DNA of 64,000 nucleotides. Origin: Leptobrachium leishanense. Its lineage: Eukaryota > Chordata > Amphibia > Anura > Megophryidae. A model generated the notes under the pieces. The model was not told the DNA's origin. It saw nothing but the letters and a program-made list of their open reading frames with translations, and did no database searches. Location: positions 406,478,959 through 406,542,958 of the forward strand of contig CM019063.1 of NCBI GenBank assembly GCA_009667805.1, given 5' to 3'. Below, one piece after another: positions 22,790 to 32,941 of this stretch. How positions within the stretch are numbered: position 1 is the stretch's first letter; every line of letters begins with the position of its first letter. The position numbers were made by a program, and so were the translations under genes.

Positions 22790-23690
22790 CAGAGTTATTC
22801 AGAGACAGCTGATCTGGCCCCGAAATGGCACTGAACAGGGAATTTCCCCATACGGTGCATTTTCGGAGCCATTCGGCTATTCAGAAAGCAGGCAATTTGC
22901 CAAATTTTGGTGAAATATGTTGCCTTTCAACGGCAGTGAAATACCCATAGAGAAGCAATGGTTAATCTATTCAGAGAACACTGAACAGCAGAGAAATGTC
23001 AATGAAATGCCTTGAAGTTCGGTGGTTTAATTCGGCAGATTTAGGCTAGGGTCAGACGAAAGCATTTTTCCCCGCAAACGTGAAAAAGTGCGTCCGAACG
23101 CATTGACGTATTTTTTCACGGAATGCGCAAAAACAGTCAGACGACGCGCATTTTCGGGCGTGATTTTGTACGGATCGTCAATAAAACTCGTTTTGCGTCT
23201 GGACGTTATGTAGGCTGGACATTAGCAGTGTCTGACATCTCCTAATCACGCAAACACGCCGCTATGCCGCAGCTGCGCACTCTGTACGTCAGTACTAGCG
23301 GTTCAGCATTCTCAGAAAAATGCGTTCAAATTCCACTTGCGTTGCACGGCCGGACTTTTGTGCGGCCGTACATCGTATATTGCCCGTCATTGCCCGTCAT
23401 CTGCTGCTAGTGCGGCCGTAATTATGTGCGCCAGAACGCACGTTAAAAGTGCGCTGGTCTGACCCCAGCCTTAATCAAGCAAATCCCATAGGTTTCAGTG
23501 TTAAACATATTTCTGTTTTTTATGCAATATTTATTAATTAAACTATTTATTCTTTTAATTTGCTGCAAAAAGTGTCTTTATTTTTTTTTTTACATACCAT
23601 TATTTTTTTGTAACAGACCTTTTTATTATTATTCATAGGACCTTATATGTTAATGCTGAATTCACTGCGGGGTCAGGGAATTTCATAACT
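22790..23690. mobile_element. G-family DNA element, copy 3, interrupted by MITE I copy 2
   Basis: It starts CAGAGTTATTCAGAGACAG, close to the family end CAGGGTTATTCAGAGAGAG. It runs through 'ttcggctattcagaaagcag' and 'catagagaagcaatggttaa'. The MITE at 23044-23470 splits it, with TTA on both sides, and the 'tcccataggtttcagtgtta' block resumes after it. The right end is replaced by another MITE piece. Confidence 0.65.
23044..23470. mobile_element. PIF/Harbinger-type MITE, family I, copy 2
   Basis: It starts GGCTAGGGTCAGACGAAAGC and ends GGTCTGACCCCAGCC, with TTA duplications at 23041-23043 and 23471-23473. It is CpG-rich, with many 'cgcacg/gcggccg' words, and non-coding. Confidence 0.85.
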
Positions 23691-24207
23691 TTCGTGCGGC
23701 CGTTCGTCGTATGTTCCCCGGCATTGGACGTCATTTGCTGCTAGCACGGCTGTGATTTCGTGCGGCTAAACGCACGTGAAAAATGCGTTCGTCTGACCCC
23801 AGCCTTAACATGCGTTCTGGCGCACATAATTACGGCCGCACTAGCAGCAAAAGACGGGCAATGACGGCCAATATACGATGTACGGCCGCACGAAAGTCCG
23901 GCCGTGCAACGCAAGTGGAATTTGAACGCATTTTTCTGAGAACGCTGAACCGCTAGTACTGACGTACTGAGTGCGCAGCTGCGGCATAGAGGCGTGTGTG
24001 CGTGATTAGGAGATGTCAGACGCTGCTAATGTCCAGCCAACATAACGTCCAGACGCAAAAAGAGTTTTATTGACGATCCGTACAAAATCACGCCCGAAAA
24101 TGCGCGTCGTCTGACCGTTTTTGTGCATTCCGTGAAAAAATACGTCAATGCGTTCGGACGCACTTTTTCACGTTTGCGGGGAAAAATGCTTTCGTCTGAC
24201 CCTAGCC
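23691..24207. mobile_element. MITE I copies 3 and 4, joined tail to tail
   Basis: Positions 23691-23804 are the right part of a family I element in plus orientation, ending GTCTGACCCCAGCC then TTA. Positions 23808-24207 are a further copy in inverse orientation. That copy ends GCTTTCGTCTGACCCTAGCC with TTA at 24208-24210, and it lacks its own first ~30 bases. It is nearly the exact inverse of copy 2. Confidence 0.8.
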
Positions 24208-24214
24208 TTAGAGA

Positions 24215-24560
24215 TTACTCTACCCCAAAGGACACTTACCGAAGAGGCCTAACGGTGAAAACGTGTTCTAGTGATCCTTTTTTTTTTTAGGTTTTTCACT
24301 ATTTATTTGTTTTTGATTTTGTAAGACAATCTTGCCAAATGGCTTTTTAATGCAAATAAAACCCTAAATTTTTTTTAACATTTAAATACGTCTTGCTGCC
24401 TGTTTTTTATATTTCATGCTGCTTGGTTTTGTTTCTTCGCTTCCTCCACCCTGCAATCTGGATAACACCGTTTAAAAGGAAAGTCTCCAACAACAAGATG
24501 AGCTGACTGCAAGAACTCCACCGAGGAAGAAAGAAAACAACATAAATATAAGTATCCCAA
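24215..24560 (+). mobile_element. Penelope-type 3' end remnant (hammerhead-like motif plus AT-rich tail)
   Basis: A hammerhead-like motif (24230-24277) is followed by an AT-rich tail with 'aatgcaaataaaaccct', 'tgctgcctgttttttat' and 'caatctggata'. The order parallels the sequence after the motif at 53983 ('tgctaccccgttttatctgg'). I infer the 3' end of a Penelope-like or related retroelement with no remaining coding sequence. Confidence 0.4.
24230..24277 (+). ncRNA. Decayed hammerhead ribozyme-like motif
   Basis: The core reads CCGAAGA (24239-24245) where the consensus is CUGANGA, one substitution. A small stem II (GGCC-TAAC-GGT) and GAAA (24257-24260) follow. The arms GGACACTTA (24230-24238) and TAGTGATCC (24269-24277) can pair with small bulges as stem I. 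The changed core base should abolish cleavage. Confidence 0.45.
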
Positions 24561-24616
24561 TTTTTAAAGTGCTTTTATTTGGTGTGAGACACTAATTTCA
24601 CATAATAATTCTCTTG

Positions 24617-25027
24617 TAACCTCCCTGGCGTTACGATTCTGACATCTTTTAGATGTCAGAATCATTCCATTTTTTTTTGTTGGCCCCCTAGCGGTATCCC
24701 GAGTGTGGCCCGGGGTTAAATTTCTATGTTGGAAGCGGTAACCCCGACCAACACTCGGGATGCCGCTGGATACATCACCTGTCCTTGCGCTCCCTCGCTG
24801 TCCCCCGCAGTCTCCTCTGGCAATTCCGACCCTCATACTTCCTGGTTCCCTTCTCGCGAGAAGGGAACCAGGAAGTATGAGGTCGCAATCGCCGCAGGAG
24901 ACTGCGGTGGTCAGTGAGGGAGCGCTGGGACAGGAAATGTATGCAGCCCGAGTGTGGCTCAGGGTTACCGCTTTCAGCACTGAAAGTTAGCCCTGAGCCA
25001 CACTCGGGAAAACCGTCAGGGGGGTTA
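24617..25027. mobile_element. Foldback MITE J
   Basis: The ends TAACCTCCCTGGCG (24617) and CCGTCAGGGGGGTTA (to 25027) are inverse with some mismatches. The whole ~410 bp is close to a palindrome: 'cccgagtgtggc' near the left answers 'gccacactcggg' near the right, and 'gcagtctcct' answers 'aggagactgc'. A perfect 52-bp palindrome is at the centre. A similar left end occurs at 45213. Confidence 0.7.
24831..24882. repeat. Perfect 52-bp palindrome at the centre of MITE J
   Basis: The 26-base arms are exact: they run from CCTCATACTT through CCTTCTCG and then their inverse, meeting at TCGCGA with no spacer. A spacerless perfect palindrome of this size is prone to cruciform extrusion and deletion. 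Confidence 0.92.
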
Positions 25028-25655
25028 ATATATATTACACTTATTGCGCTTGCTTTTATACAATACATGTGCAAACCATAATGTTCTATAATTTGACCAC
25101 TAGGATGCGCCTGGAATTCCTTTTTACTTTCTGCATTTTACTGTGTTCTTTGAGGAGTGTGGACACTTTTTTCCAGTATAGCAGCACCCATTCTAATAAA
25201 AATATTTTCTTTCAAAATTACCCAATACATATATAAGCGCTGCCTCCATATTACCATTCCCTACATTATGTAACTATGTAACTATGATTTGGCCATTAAC
25301 GTCTCAAATATAATAGGGTCCTTTGTTTTATTGTATAAGGTGTGCTCATGCTCATGCATAATTTTGTGATTTGGTAGCATGATACTCGATGTAAGTAGAA
25401 TGTGGGCAAATCATTGGATTGTTTTATTATCCTTATTGCTCCAGGTTGGCGTGTCTATCACTGCCATAAAGTAGATTACAAAGTGGAAATGTTAATATGA
25501 CCCAGTAAACGCTGTCAGAAATTTGGCCATTGAATCAGGCACATTGAATGTAAGTGCATTTATCTTTAAATACATATACAGTAGTTGGTTACAGTATATA
25601 GTCTTAAACAATCCAGGACTTTTAGCCCTTGTGTTACAGCATTTTTGGAGATTAT
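25028..25655. other. No gene seen
   Basis: AT-rich DNA contains a short 'tatgtaactatgtaactatg' duplication near 25270. There is no recognisable coding or element end. Confidence 0.4.
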
Positions 25656-26606
25656 CTGGGTTATTCAAAGAGAGCCGAATTGCCAAAGAAATTGCACGAA
25701 ACAGTGAATTTCCACTTATGGTGCAATTTCGTGACCATTCGGCTATACAAAAAGCTGGCAGTTGCCAAATATTGGTGAATTGCCAGCGAAAAACGGTGCT
25801 GTTCAAAGGCAGTGAGCTCCTCATAGAGAAGTAATGGTTACTCTACTCAGAGAACACCGATCAGCAGCAAAATGTTAGTGAAATGCCCTGATTTTCGATG
25901 GTTTCATTCAGCAGGTTTAATTAGGCGATTTTTTTTTAGACACGTTTTAGGATTTGTTCGGTGACTTTTTTTTCTCAGATTTTTTTAAATAGCAGGTTTT
26001 TTCTGCAACAGACCTTTTTATTATTAATTATTCATAGGAATGCAAATGTGTATTCTTGTGAAACGTGCGGCTGCTGAGTGGTAGTGGCAGCATCTTTTGA
26101 GTGTTTAAGCGACTCTTTCCACTCTTTCCCCTATAAAGATTAAGCGCTACACGATCAAATTTATTGTGATTATTATTCATAGGACCTTATGTATTAATTC
26201 CAGGTATTTTCATGCAGTAGTTTTTTTTGCAAGTCGCATTTTTTTGAACCTGTTCATCAGCTTGTCGGCTTTTTTCAGTGGCTGGTCAGCACTCTGTTCA
26301 GCGGATCAACAGCTTTTTTTGGATGCGTTCAGAGGTTTTGCGGCAAAGCATCTGGTGCATTTGGCTTTTTTTCGGTGGTTTATCAGATTGCTCCGATTTT
26401 TTTTCTGTGTTTTTCGTGTTTTTTGCGTTCAAATCAACGGTTTTGCGGCGGTTTTTCGGATGCGGTCGGCAACTTTTCCCTGCACTTTGGGGACCCTGTA
26501 GTGAATCCTGAATTCACCGCAGGGTCGGGCAATTTGACTCCCGGAAGTGCGGGGAACAAAGAGCACCAAAATTTAGTGTAATTTCACTGCTCTTTGAATA
26601 ACCCTG
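25656..26606. mobile_element. G-family DNA element, copy 4 (both ends present)
   Basis: It runs from CTGGGTTATTCAAAGAGAGC to GCTCTTTGAATAACCCTG, inverse ends of about 18 bp. TAT lies outside both ends. It contains 'ttcggctatacaaaaagc', 'catagagaagtaatggtta', 'cagacctttttattat' and two 'cataggacc/cataggaa' blocks. Near the right is a GC-richer 'ggggaccctgtagtgaat' segment with its inverse 'attcaccgcagggtc'. It is non-coding. Confidence 0.7.
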
Positions 26607-27549
26607 TATATGTCAGTCTTCAAAGTACATTAACATTAAAGTAAGTATATAATTTGATATAAAACATAGATTGGTCCAATACAATGTTATGCAGTAAGTA
26701 TGATCTTCAGATAATAAGAGAAGTAGCTTTTATAAATGTTTGTAAAACTGGTTATGTTCTTAAAACATTAGCCCTTGGTTTGCATGTTATTGCAGCATCC
26801 CATTAAACGTGCATTTGGCGTTTCTAGGATTTGTGAATAATGTGATAATACTAAAACAGATAAAAGATTACATGCTCTATGTGTATACTATCCAGATTTG
26901 TTCCAGCCTGGATGCTATGTATTAATTGGCCACCTACAGAGAAGACTGTTTAACATTTCCAATGTCTTTAGAATGCTACCCAGGCAGAAGAGCATGTAGC
27001 TAAATTTGCAACATTCTGGAACACATTTAAACAATGTGTGCTGCTTGAGTCACATTGCATTACATTCACTCCCAAAGATAGGTTTTGTGCATATGTAATA
27101 AATTGTTGTGGAAAAAACGGGATTAAAAGGGTTCTGTCACACGGATCATAAGTCACTTTTTAGTAACTCTTTCAACATATTGTCTCTTCAAACAGAGAAT
27201 TAATAGGGTAACCATTAATTACATTATTGGGATCGTCCATGTAGTTAATTCAGTTTTATTTAGGTATTTGGAATGGAGAAAGTTACAACTTTGGTTGTTG
27301 TCTAAGTTGTCACAAGATTATTGGATTGGTAAAGTAGGCAATACCTGGTGACAATAGCAGAATGCCATAAGTACACAATCATTGGCAAGACTATAATTTT
27401 TTATTATTATTTGAATATTTTTTTTACTCCTTTTTAAGTTAATTGACAAACAAGTTATTGTAAGAAACTGTGATGGGTTAATTTGACCTTGGCGAAAACA
27501 ACACAACTTTTACTCATGATTTGCATAAAACATACACACATGAATCATA
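26607..27549. other. No gene seen
   Basis: AT-rich sequence without element ends, long frames or inverted repeats that I could identify. It may be genuine single-copy DNA. Confidence 0.45.
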
Positions 27550-29065
27550 CAGGGTTATTCAGAGAGATCCGAAAAGTCACTGGATATTCGGTGACCTTTT
27601 GCTCCACGCACTTTGGGGCGATTCGGCGATTCTAGTTCGCCGACCCTGCGGTGTATTCAGCAAGCACCACAGGGTCCCCCGTAGTGCAGGGAAAACTCGC
27701 CGCAAACCCGCCAAACACTCACCAAACACTCGCAGAAACCGCCGCAAAACCTTCACCGAACACGCCGCAAAAACCCAACTAGCTGCTGATCACAGCACAG
27801 AGCAGCCGCCGGAAAAACTCGACAAGCAGACGAACGTGGTGAAATGAAAAAAAAAGTACGCTTGAAAGATTTAGGGCTCTATTACATTCTTTGCGCAAAC
27901 GTTAACATGTGCGCAAAAACGCATTAACGTGAGGGGCAAAACTCTTTGCGCAGAACGTCGTATTACAATGTCCGCGCAAAAAATGCGCGTTAACGTCTAC
28001 CGTGGGTGAACCTGCGCAAACCCTTTGCGAGCGTAATGTACTGCGCGCGTCCTATACTTAACATTGTGAGCGCAAATGTGTTTGTGCGCTGGTATGCCGA
28101 TGGTATTACAATCTATGCGCAAAATTTAACGGACTACATAATTTTAAAGTCTTTGAAAAGCTGGTGTTAATGGCAAATCTGAACGTCCTGGCCGAAACCA
28201 AATACACCAGCCCAAAAAAAAAAATACAGCAACGTATAGGTACACATTCTAAACATACCCAAACAATAAAATTGAGAAATTGTGCGTGTTTTTATTATTG
28301 CTGCAGCATATATACTCAGATTGATTTTGGCAGGCGCAAAAACTGAACAGGAGGCAATTGTGGTTCTTAATGCTGATTGGCTAAATCGCGTGAAAAAACA
28401 GCGCACACCGATTTCTGCGCACAACGTTAATGCGCGCGTGTTTTTGCGCGCTTTGTTTTCTGATGGATGAAAAAATGCACGTGGATTGTAATACCAGTGT
28501 TAATTTACGCGCGTTAACGTTTAATGCTTCGTGCACAAATTAACGCGCTGCGCGAGCTTTTTTGCGCAAGGAATGTAATGGAGCCCTTAAATTTTAAACG
28601 CTGTTTGCAACAAGAACTACTGAGCGAAAATGTCTGGAATTTACATATAAGATCCAATAAATGGTAATAGAAAGGTCTGTTAAGGAAAATTGAAAAAACG
28701 ATTTAAAAAAAAATGGAAAACATAGTTTGCCGAAAAAATCCCGAAAAATGCCTAAACGACCATAAAAAAAATGTAGATATTAAGAGACTCTTTACAGCAG
28801 AATAAAAAAATAAACGGTTTATTAGATATGGAATTAAAACACAAATATTTTTAACATTGAAGCCTATGGGATTCGCCTGAATAAACGTGCCGAATGAAAC
28901 CACCGAACAGCAGGGCATGTCGGCAACTTTTCCCTGCTGTTTGGTGTTTCTGAATAGACGAAGCATTGCTTCTCTATGGGGGATTTCACTGCCCTCAAAC
29001 AGGCACCGTACATGCAGGCAATTTGCCAGAATTTGGCGAACTGCCTGCTCTCTGAATAGCCGAAT
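27550..29065. mobile_element. G-family DNA element, copy 5, inverted, with MITE H inside
   Basis: The left end is CAGGGTTATTCAGAGAGATCC. The right part carries the inverse of G blocks: 'aacggtttattagatatgg', 'cattgaagcctatgggattc', 'cttctctatggg', and finally 'ctgcctgctctctgaatagc'. The outermost right bases are missing. MITE H (27874-28586) splits it. Confidence 0.65.
27874..28586. mobile_element. PIF/Harbinger-type MITE H
   Basis: The ends are GGGCTCTATTACATTC and GAATGTAATGGAGCCC, inverse with one mismatch. TTA flanks both (27871-27873 and 28587-28589). The 713 bp is packed with 'gcgcaaa', 'ttaacg' and 'cgcgc' words, far more CpG than its surroundings. Inverse copies of 'tttgcgc' make it a potential foldback. 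No coding region. Confidence 0.8.
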
Positions 29066-29099
29066 GGCTTACAATGCAGCATTCACACTAGAGCTGAAT

Positions 29100-29755
29100 G
29101 ACCACATTTAAGAATTTCTCTGCAAAACAGGTTTGGCACCCAAGCACACAGTTTACGCTACACTCAAGGTTTGCCAAGCTAAAGCATTGGATAGTTTGGG
29201 CCCACTCACTAAGCTTTTAATGCCTTTGAGCACTGTTTGCTAGACAATTCTAAACCCATCCTTTTTGAATATAGGGGTTGGGTCCAAAGTATAATGTGTA
29301 TGCTGGGAAAGGTTAACTCAGCCATCTCCTCTGAAGGAAAACGTTCCATTCTTTTGATCCCGGAACCCAAACTAGTTTCAATGGCAAACTCAGAACCTGT
29401 TATGAAAGCAAATGGATTCCTCTTTGTTGATGATTTTATCAAGCAAATGAGCTCCTGTTCTAATTCTTTTACCACTATCACCAAGGTTCAGTCGTCTATG
29501 AGAAAAGTTTTATCTAATAGGGTTTTTGAGAAAGCCGAGAACAGCAGGAACTGTTTCCTGGCCAAATCCCTCAGAACACATCAAGAAGCTTCACTCAGTC
29601 CTCACAACAATTGGAGCAGCCAAGTATCTCCAAGGCTGTGGGATTCTACCCACAGAGATCCAGACCAGTATGCTCCAGTTCTTTTCATGGATCTCATCGT
29701 AGTTCATTTCAGTGAGTCTTTTAACAAACCCATGTTGTTCTCCCCACTCCTATAG
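29100..29755 (+). pseudogene. DIRS-like retroelement Gag fragment (tentative)
   Basis: The stretch at 29237-29755 reads about 170 residues without stop. It includes KRSILLIPEPKLVSMANSEP, GFLFVDDFIKQM and SMRKVLSNRVFEKAENSRNC. Upstream, in another register, KALDSLGPLTKLL is visible. This order matches my recollection of DIRS/YR-retroelement ORF1 proteins (a KPDL-like segment followed by LFGDDL and K). No zinc finger, RT or tyrosine recombinase is nearby, so only a scrap remains. It could instead be a chance frame in an old repeat. Confidence 0.4.
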
Positions 29756-30099
29756 AGAGCAGGGCCTTTCATTTTTCCCAATGTTGTAGCCGAGCCATAT
29801 CATGTCATAGAATTGTCCCTTCTTCTGCCAATTCTACTGGATTTCACCTTTAGTAAATGGACCTGTATGTCTTCTAAATCACCAGATTCATGTCTTCTTG
29901 TCGCTGCAGGTTCATGGAGTGAAATCCAAATTTCTAGTCTATCTTATCTGTTTGATTAGAAATTTCAAGATTTAAAGTTCAAGTTCGTTTGCATCCAAGG
30001 AAAGAGGAAGTTTTTAAGGCAATTTATACAGAAAAATTACCTTATGGATGTTCGTGATTGGCATATTATGCTGCGGCTGTGATTGAATTGTACTACTAT
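29756..30099. other. No gene seen
   Basis: Sequence between the DIRS-like scrap and element K. It may be further decayed retroelement DNA; nothing is recognisable. Confidence 0.35.
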
Positions 30100-30701
30100 C
30101 AGGGCCGGATTAACATAGGGGCGGATGGAACGGCCGCTCCAGGCCCCTTCCTGTAAATAGGCCCACTGCCAGAGATTTTTTTTCTTTTTTTCTTCCTGTA
30201 CACACCTCTCAAGCCGTCCCCGCACTTACGCCTGCCTCTCTGTTCTGGCTCTGCCCACCATGAAGCCCCCTCTCCATTGGCGTGCACATGCACATGGGTG
30301 TGTGCTGCATACATCCAGGCACTCCCTAATGCTGCCCCTTATGTAACATAACCCCTCCCCTAGTGAGTTTGGAAGGGCTGCCTCACCTTCCTTCCTGGTT
30401 GGTGAGTCACGTGCTGCAGGACACCGGAAGAGGCAACAGCTCATCAGACCCCAGAATCAGGTGCTGCCTGCTCCTCCTGTGTGCTGTGAGTGAGGAGGAG
30501 GTGTAACCAGCCTCAGCTCAGCAGGATGGAGACCCCCATCCCACCAGGCCAAGAGGCGAGATACTACCTGCCCTCTGTCTATTCCTCTCCCCTGTCCAGC
30601 TGAGCTAGTGACCCCTCCCCCCTCCTGTGTACACCCCAGGGTCTGTCCAGCACAAGAAGCTGTGCTATGTGAGGGTTCTCCCTGTCCAGGAGTAAACCCT
30701 G

Positions 30702-31699
30702 TGTAGCGCTCACTCCCGGAGGAGCCGCTGAAATTGAACCTCGGGTCAGTCTCCCCGCACTAGGGAATAAATATACTCCAGCACCATCGTGGATTTTATC
30801 AATTATATCGTTTACTAGAATAAATGGCATATAATGAATAACACGGTATACGTAGATATATTTACAGTACTTCGTAATGCGGGAAACGCGCAGCGGAAAA
30901 AGAAATACAAGGCTTCGTAATTCGAGAAACGCGCAGCAGAAAAGAAAGGAAAAATATATCTTTAACCCCCTTAGTGGTTGGGGAGTGAGTCCCGTACAGG
31001 TTATGTCCCAAGAATGTAGGTGTGTGTGTGTGATGGTACCCGGGTACAATATTCAACTGGCCAGTGAATTATTTAGGAGGTATCTTCGACTAGTCAAGTT
31101 GGGGCCCTGTGGGTTTTGAAACAAACAGCAGCGTGCTCTCTATTTTCACAACGGCCTGGAACGCCTCTCACCCATCCGCCCGATACTTGGTGCTCTGCTC
31201 GACCCGGGACGTCTCTCCGCTCGATTTTGACGGGGATTTTATGGGTTACCAGATCCGCTGTCTTGCTTTTCTGTAGGTGCCGCGAGATGTCCAGCTCACC
31301 GTCTGCACTCCCTGTCCAATCGATCTGCGGTGCTCCTAACTCGGGGTCCTCTCGCTCACTTGGTATCAGCGTGGGTTATTCTGGTGAAGCACTGGGTCTT
31401 CCTCTTGTAAGGCTGAATAACCCGGTCTTTATCTCTGCCAGGCCCCAGCTGCGCTCCGGCCTGGTCACTGTCACATTCTGTAGCCCTGTGTCTTGCTTCT
31501 CTCACTCCCTGGCGCGCTCTGCCAGCTCTCTCCACGAGGCTCAGGATGTCAGCGTCTGTGTCCCACCCACTTCCTGTGTCCGCTCCCAAAGCATGCCGGG
31601 AAATGTAGTCCCAATGTTCAGTGTCTCACATCGCACTTGTCTCCCTCCGGTGGCCAAAAACAAGTACTACACGGCAGGGGATTTAAAACCAGCGCTACA
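30702..31699 (-). mobile_element. Solo LTR of a Gypsy family related to the element at 35415
   Basis: It starts TGTAGCGCTCACTCCCGG and ends GCGCTACA, like the LTRs at 35415 and 42768. It shares 'ggtcagtctccccgcactag', 'gaataaatatactcca', 'tggtacccgggta' and 'gcatgccgggaaatgtag'. CCTG flanks both ends (30698-30701 and 31700-31703), a 4-bp duplication. No internal coding region is attached, so it is the product of LTR-LTR recombination. It is clearly more diverged than the two LTRs of the full element. Confidence 0.85.
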
Positions 31700-31949
31700 C
31701 CTGCTGTGAAAGAGAAGCTAGCTTCTAACCCCTGCAGCCAGGACCTGTATGCTTTACCATGCTGATAGATCATGAAAGACCTTTGGAGCAGCAGGACCAA
31801 TGGCATAAAAGCACAGCTGAGGTACACTGTAGTGTGCTGCTTAGATACCTGGTCCTGCAGGGGTTAAAAACTAGCTTCTTCCCAGCAAGGTCTACTCCTT
31901 GACAGAAAGACCCCCTCACGTAGTACATCTTCTTGTGCTGGACAGATCC

Positions 31950-32165
31950 TGGATATATAGATTATTATTGTTATTATTCTGTATTTATAAAGTGCCAGCA
32001 TATTCTGCAGCTCTGTACAATGGGGGAGTGCAGACATGAGACATACTAGAACACATAAGGAACAGATGGCCCTGCCCTTAGGATAATTGTCCTACTGAAA
32101 CAGCACTTTACACAAGTGCTCAGCCAGACATTCCTTGAGTTTACAATCTAAAGGACAGGGGTGAG
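31950..32165. repeat. Dispersed repeat with 'tttataaagtgccagcata' core
   Basis: An ATT-rich microsatellite runs into 'gtatttataaagtgccagca', 'gcagctctgtacaatggggg' and later 'gagtttacaatctaaagg'. I recall this wording from dispersed repeats in amphibian genomes but cannot name the family. A fragment with the same core is at 61459-61510 ('tttataaagcgctaac'). Confidence 0.4.
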
Positions 32166-32319
32166 TGAAACAGAAGGGGAGCTGGGCAGTGTGGATCTGG
32201 TGGCTAGATAGAGAATAGCAAGCCACAGGTTGATTATAATAAAGTGGCTACAGGTGGAGGGGAATGAATAAGTTTGGGCCTAGGACTGGGTGGGAGGGTG
32301 CATGGGGCGGGCGGGTGGC

Positions 32320-32765
32320 ACTTCGGAGTGCAGAGTCTGTAGTTGTGGCTGTGTGTGATGAGCTGAATGAAGGAAAGGCAGAGCTGTTAGGTAATGAGAT
32401 GCAAGGGGGAGGGAGTGGAGGAGGAGGTGGGGGAGGCAGAAAGATGGTGGGGAAACAAAGGATTTGATAGTACAAAAAACTAACAGAAATGGAGGGAAGA
32501 CATTAAAGGGAAAAATAATCAGCATGGGGATGATACATAAAATGCAGAAAAGTATGCACGCAGCAGGAGTGAAGCAGAGGAATGGCTTGAATGAAGTCAT
32601 GGTCGAATCGTGGATACCTTTGCAGTCCTTAAGCGTGCAGAGTCTGTAGTTGTGGCTGTGTGTCATGAGTTTTAAAGTCCTTAAGCATGCGGAGTCTGTA
32701 GTTGTGGCTGTGTGTGATGAGCTTTGAAGTCCTTAAGCGTGCAGAGCCTGTAGTTGTGGCTGTGA
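32320..32765. repeat. Short direct repeats 'gcagagtctgtagttgtggc'
   Basis: The phrase with 'gtgtgtgatgagct' occurs at about 32328 and three more times in tandem at about 32628-32762 with a ~50-base unit. The interval between holds GGGAGG-rich low-complexity DNA. No gene. Confidence 0.7.
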
Positions 32766-32851
32766 TTAGATATATAAAACCAAATCTATATTTATATTAA
32801 AATAAATTTAAATATATTATGTAATCTATTTAATAATATTTAAATAGAAAA

Positions 32852-32912
32852 TTAGAGCAATCTCAATGTATCCTTCCTGGTAAAATACTTTCTCAAAAAA
32901 AAAAAATACTAT
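32852..32912. repeat. 5'-truncated SINE tail
   Basis: It contains 'gcaatctcaatgtatccttc', 'ctggtaaaatactttctc' and a run of A. This matches the 3' end of the SINE at 49074-49275 and has no tRNA-like head. Confidence 0.6.
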
Positions 32913-32941
32913 AGGTTTAAAATTAAATTTAAATGCTTTTA

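Noticed and set aside
12608..24210. piggyBac origin for MITE families I and H because of TTAA-like flanks
   Set aside because: The empty site next to copy I1 shows that only TTA is duplicated, which fits PIF/Harbinger better.
30100..31699. Solo LTR read as the 5' half of a second full Gypsy element
   Set aside because: No primer-binding site or gag follows, and CCTG flanks both ends, so it is a solo LTR.
31116..31709. 197-codon plus-strand frame
   Set aside because: It lies entirely within the solo LTR and is antisense to the element; LTRs are not coding.
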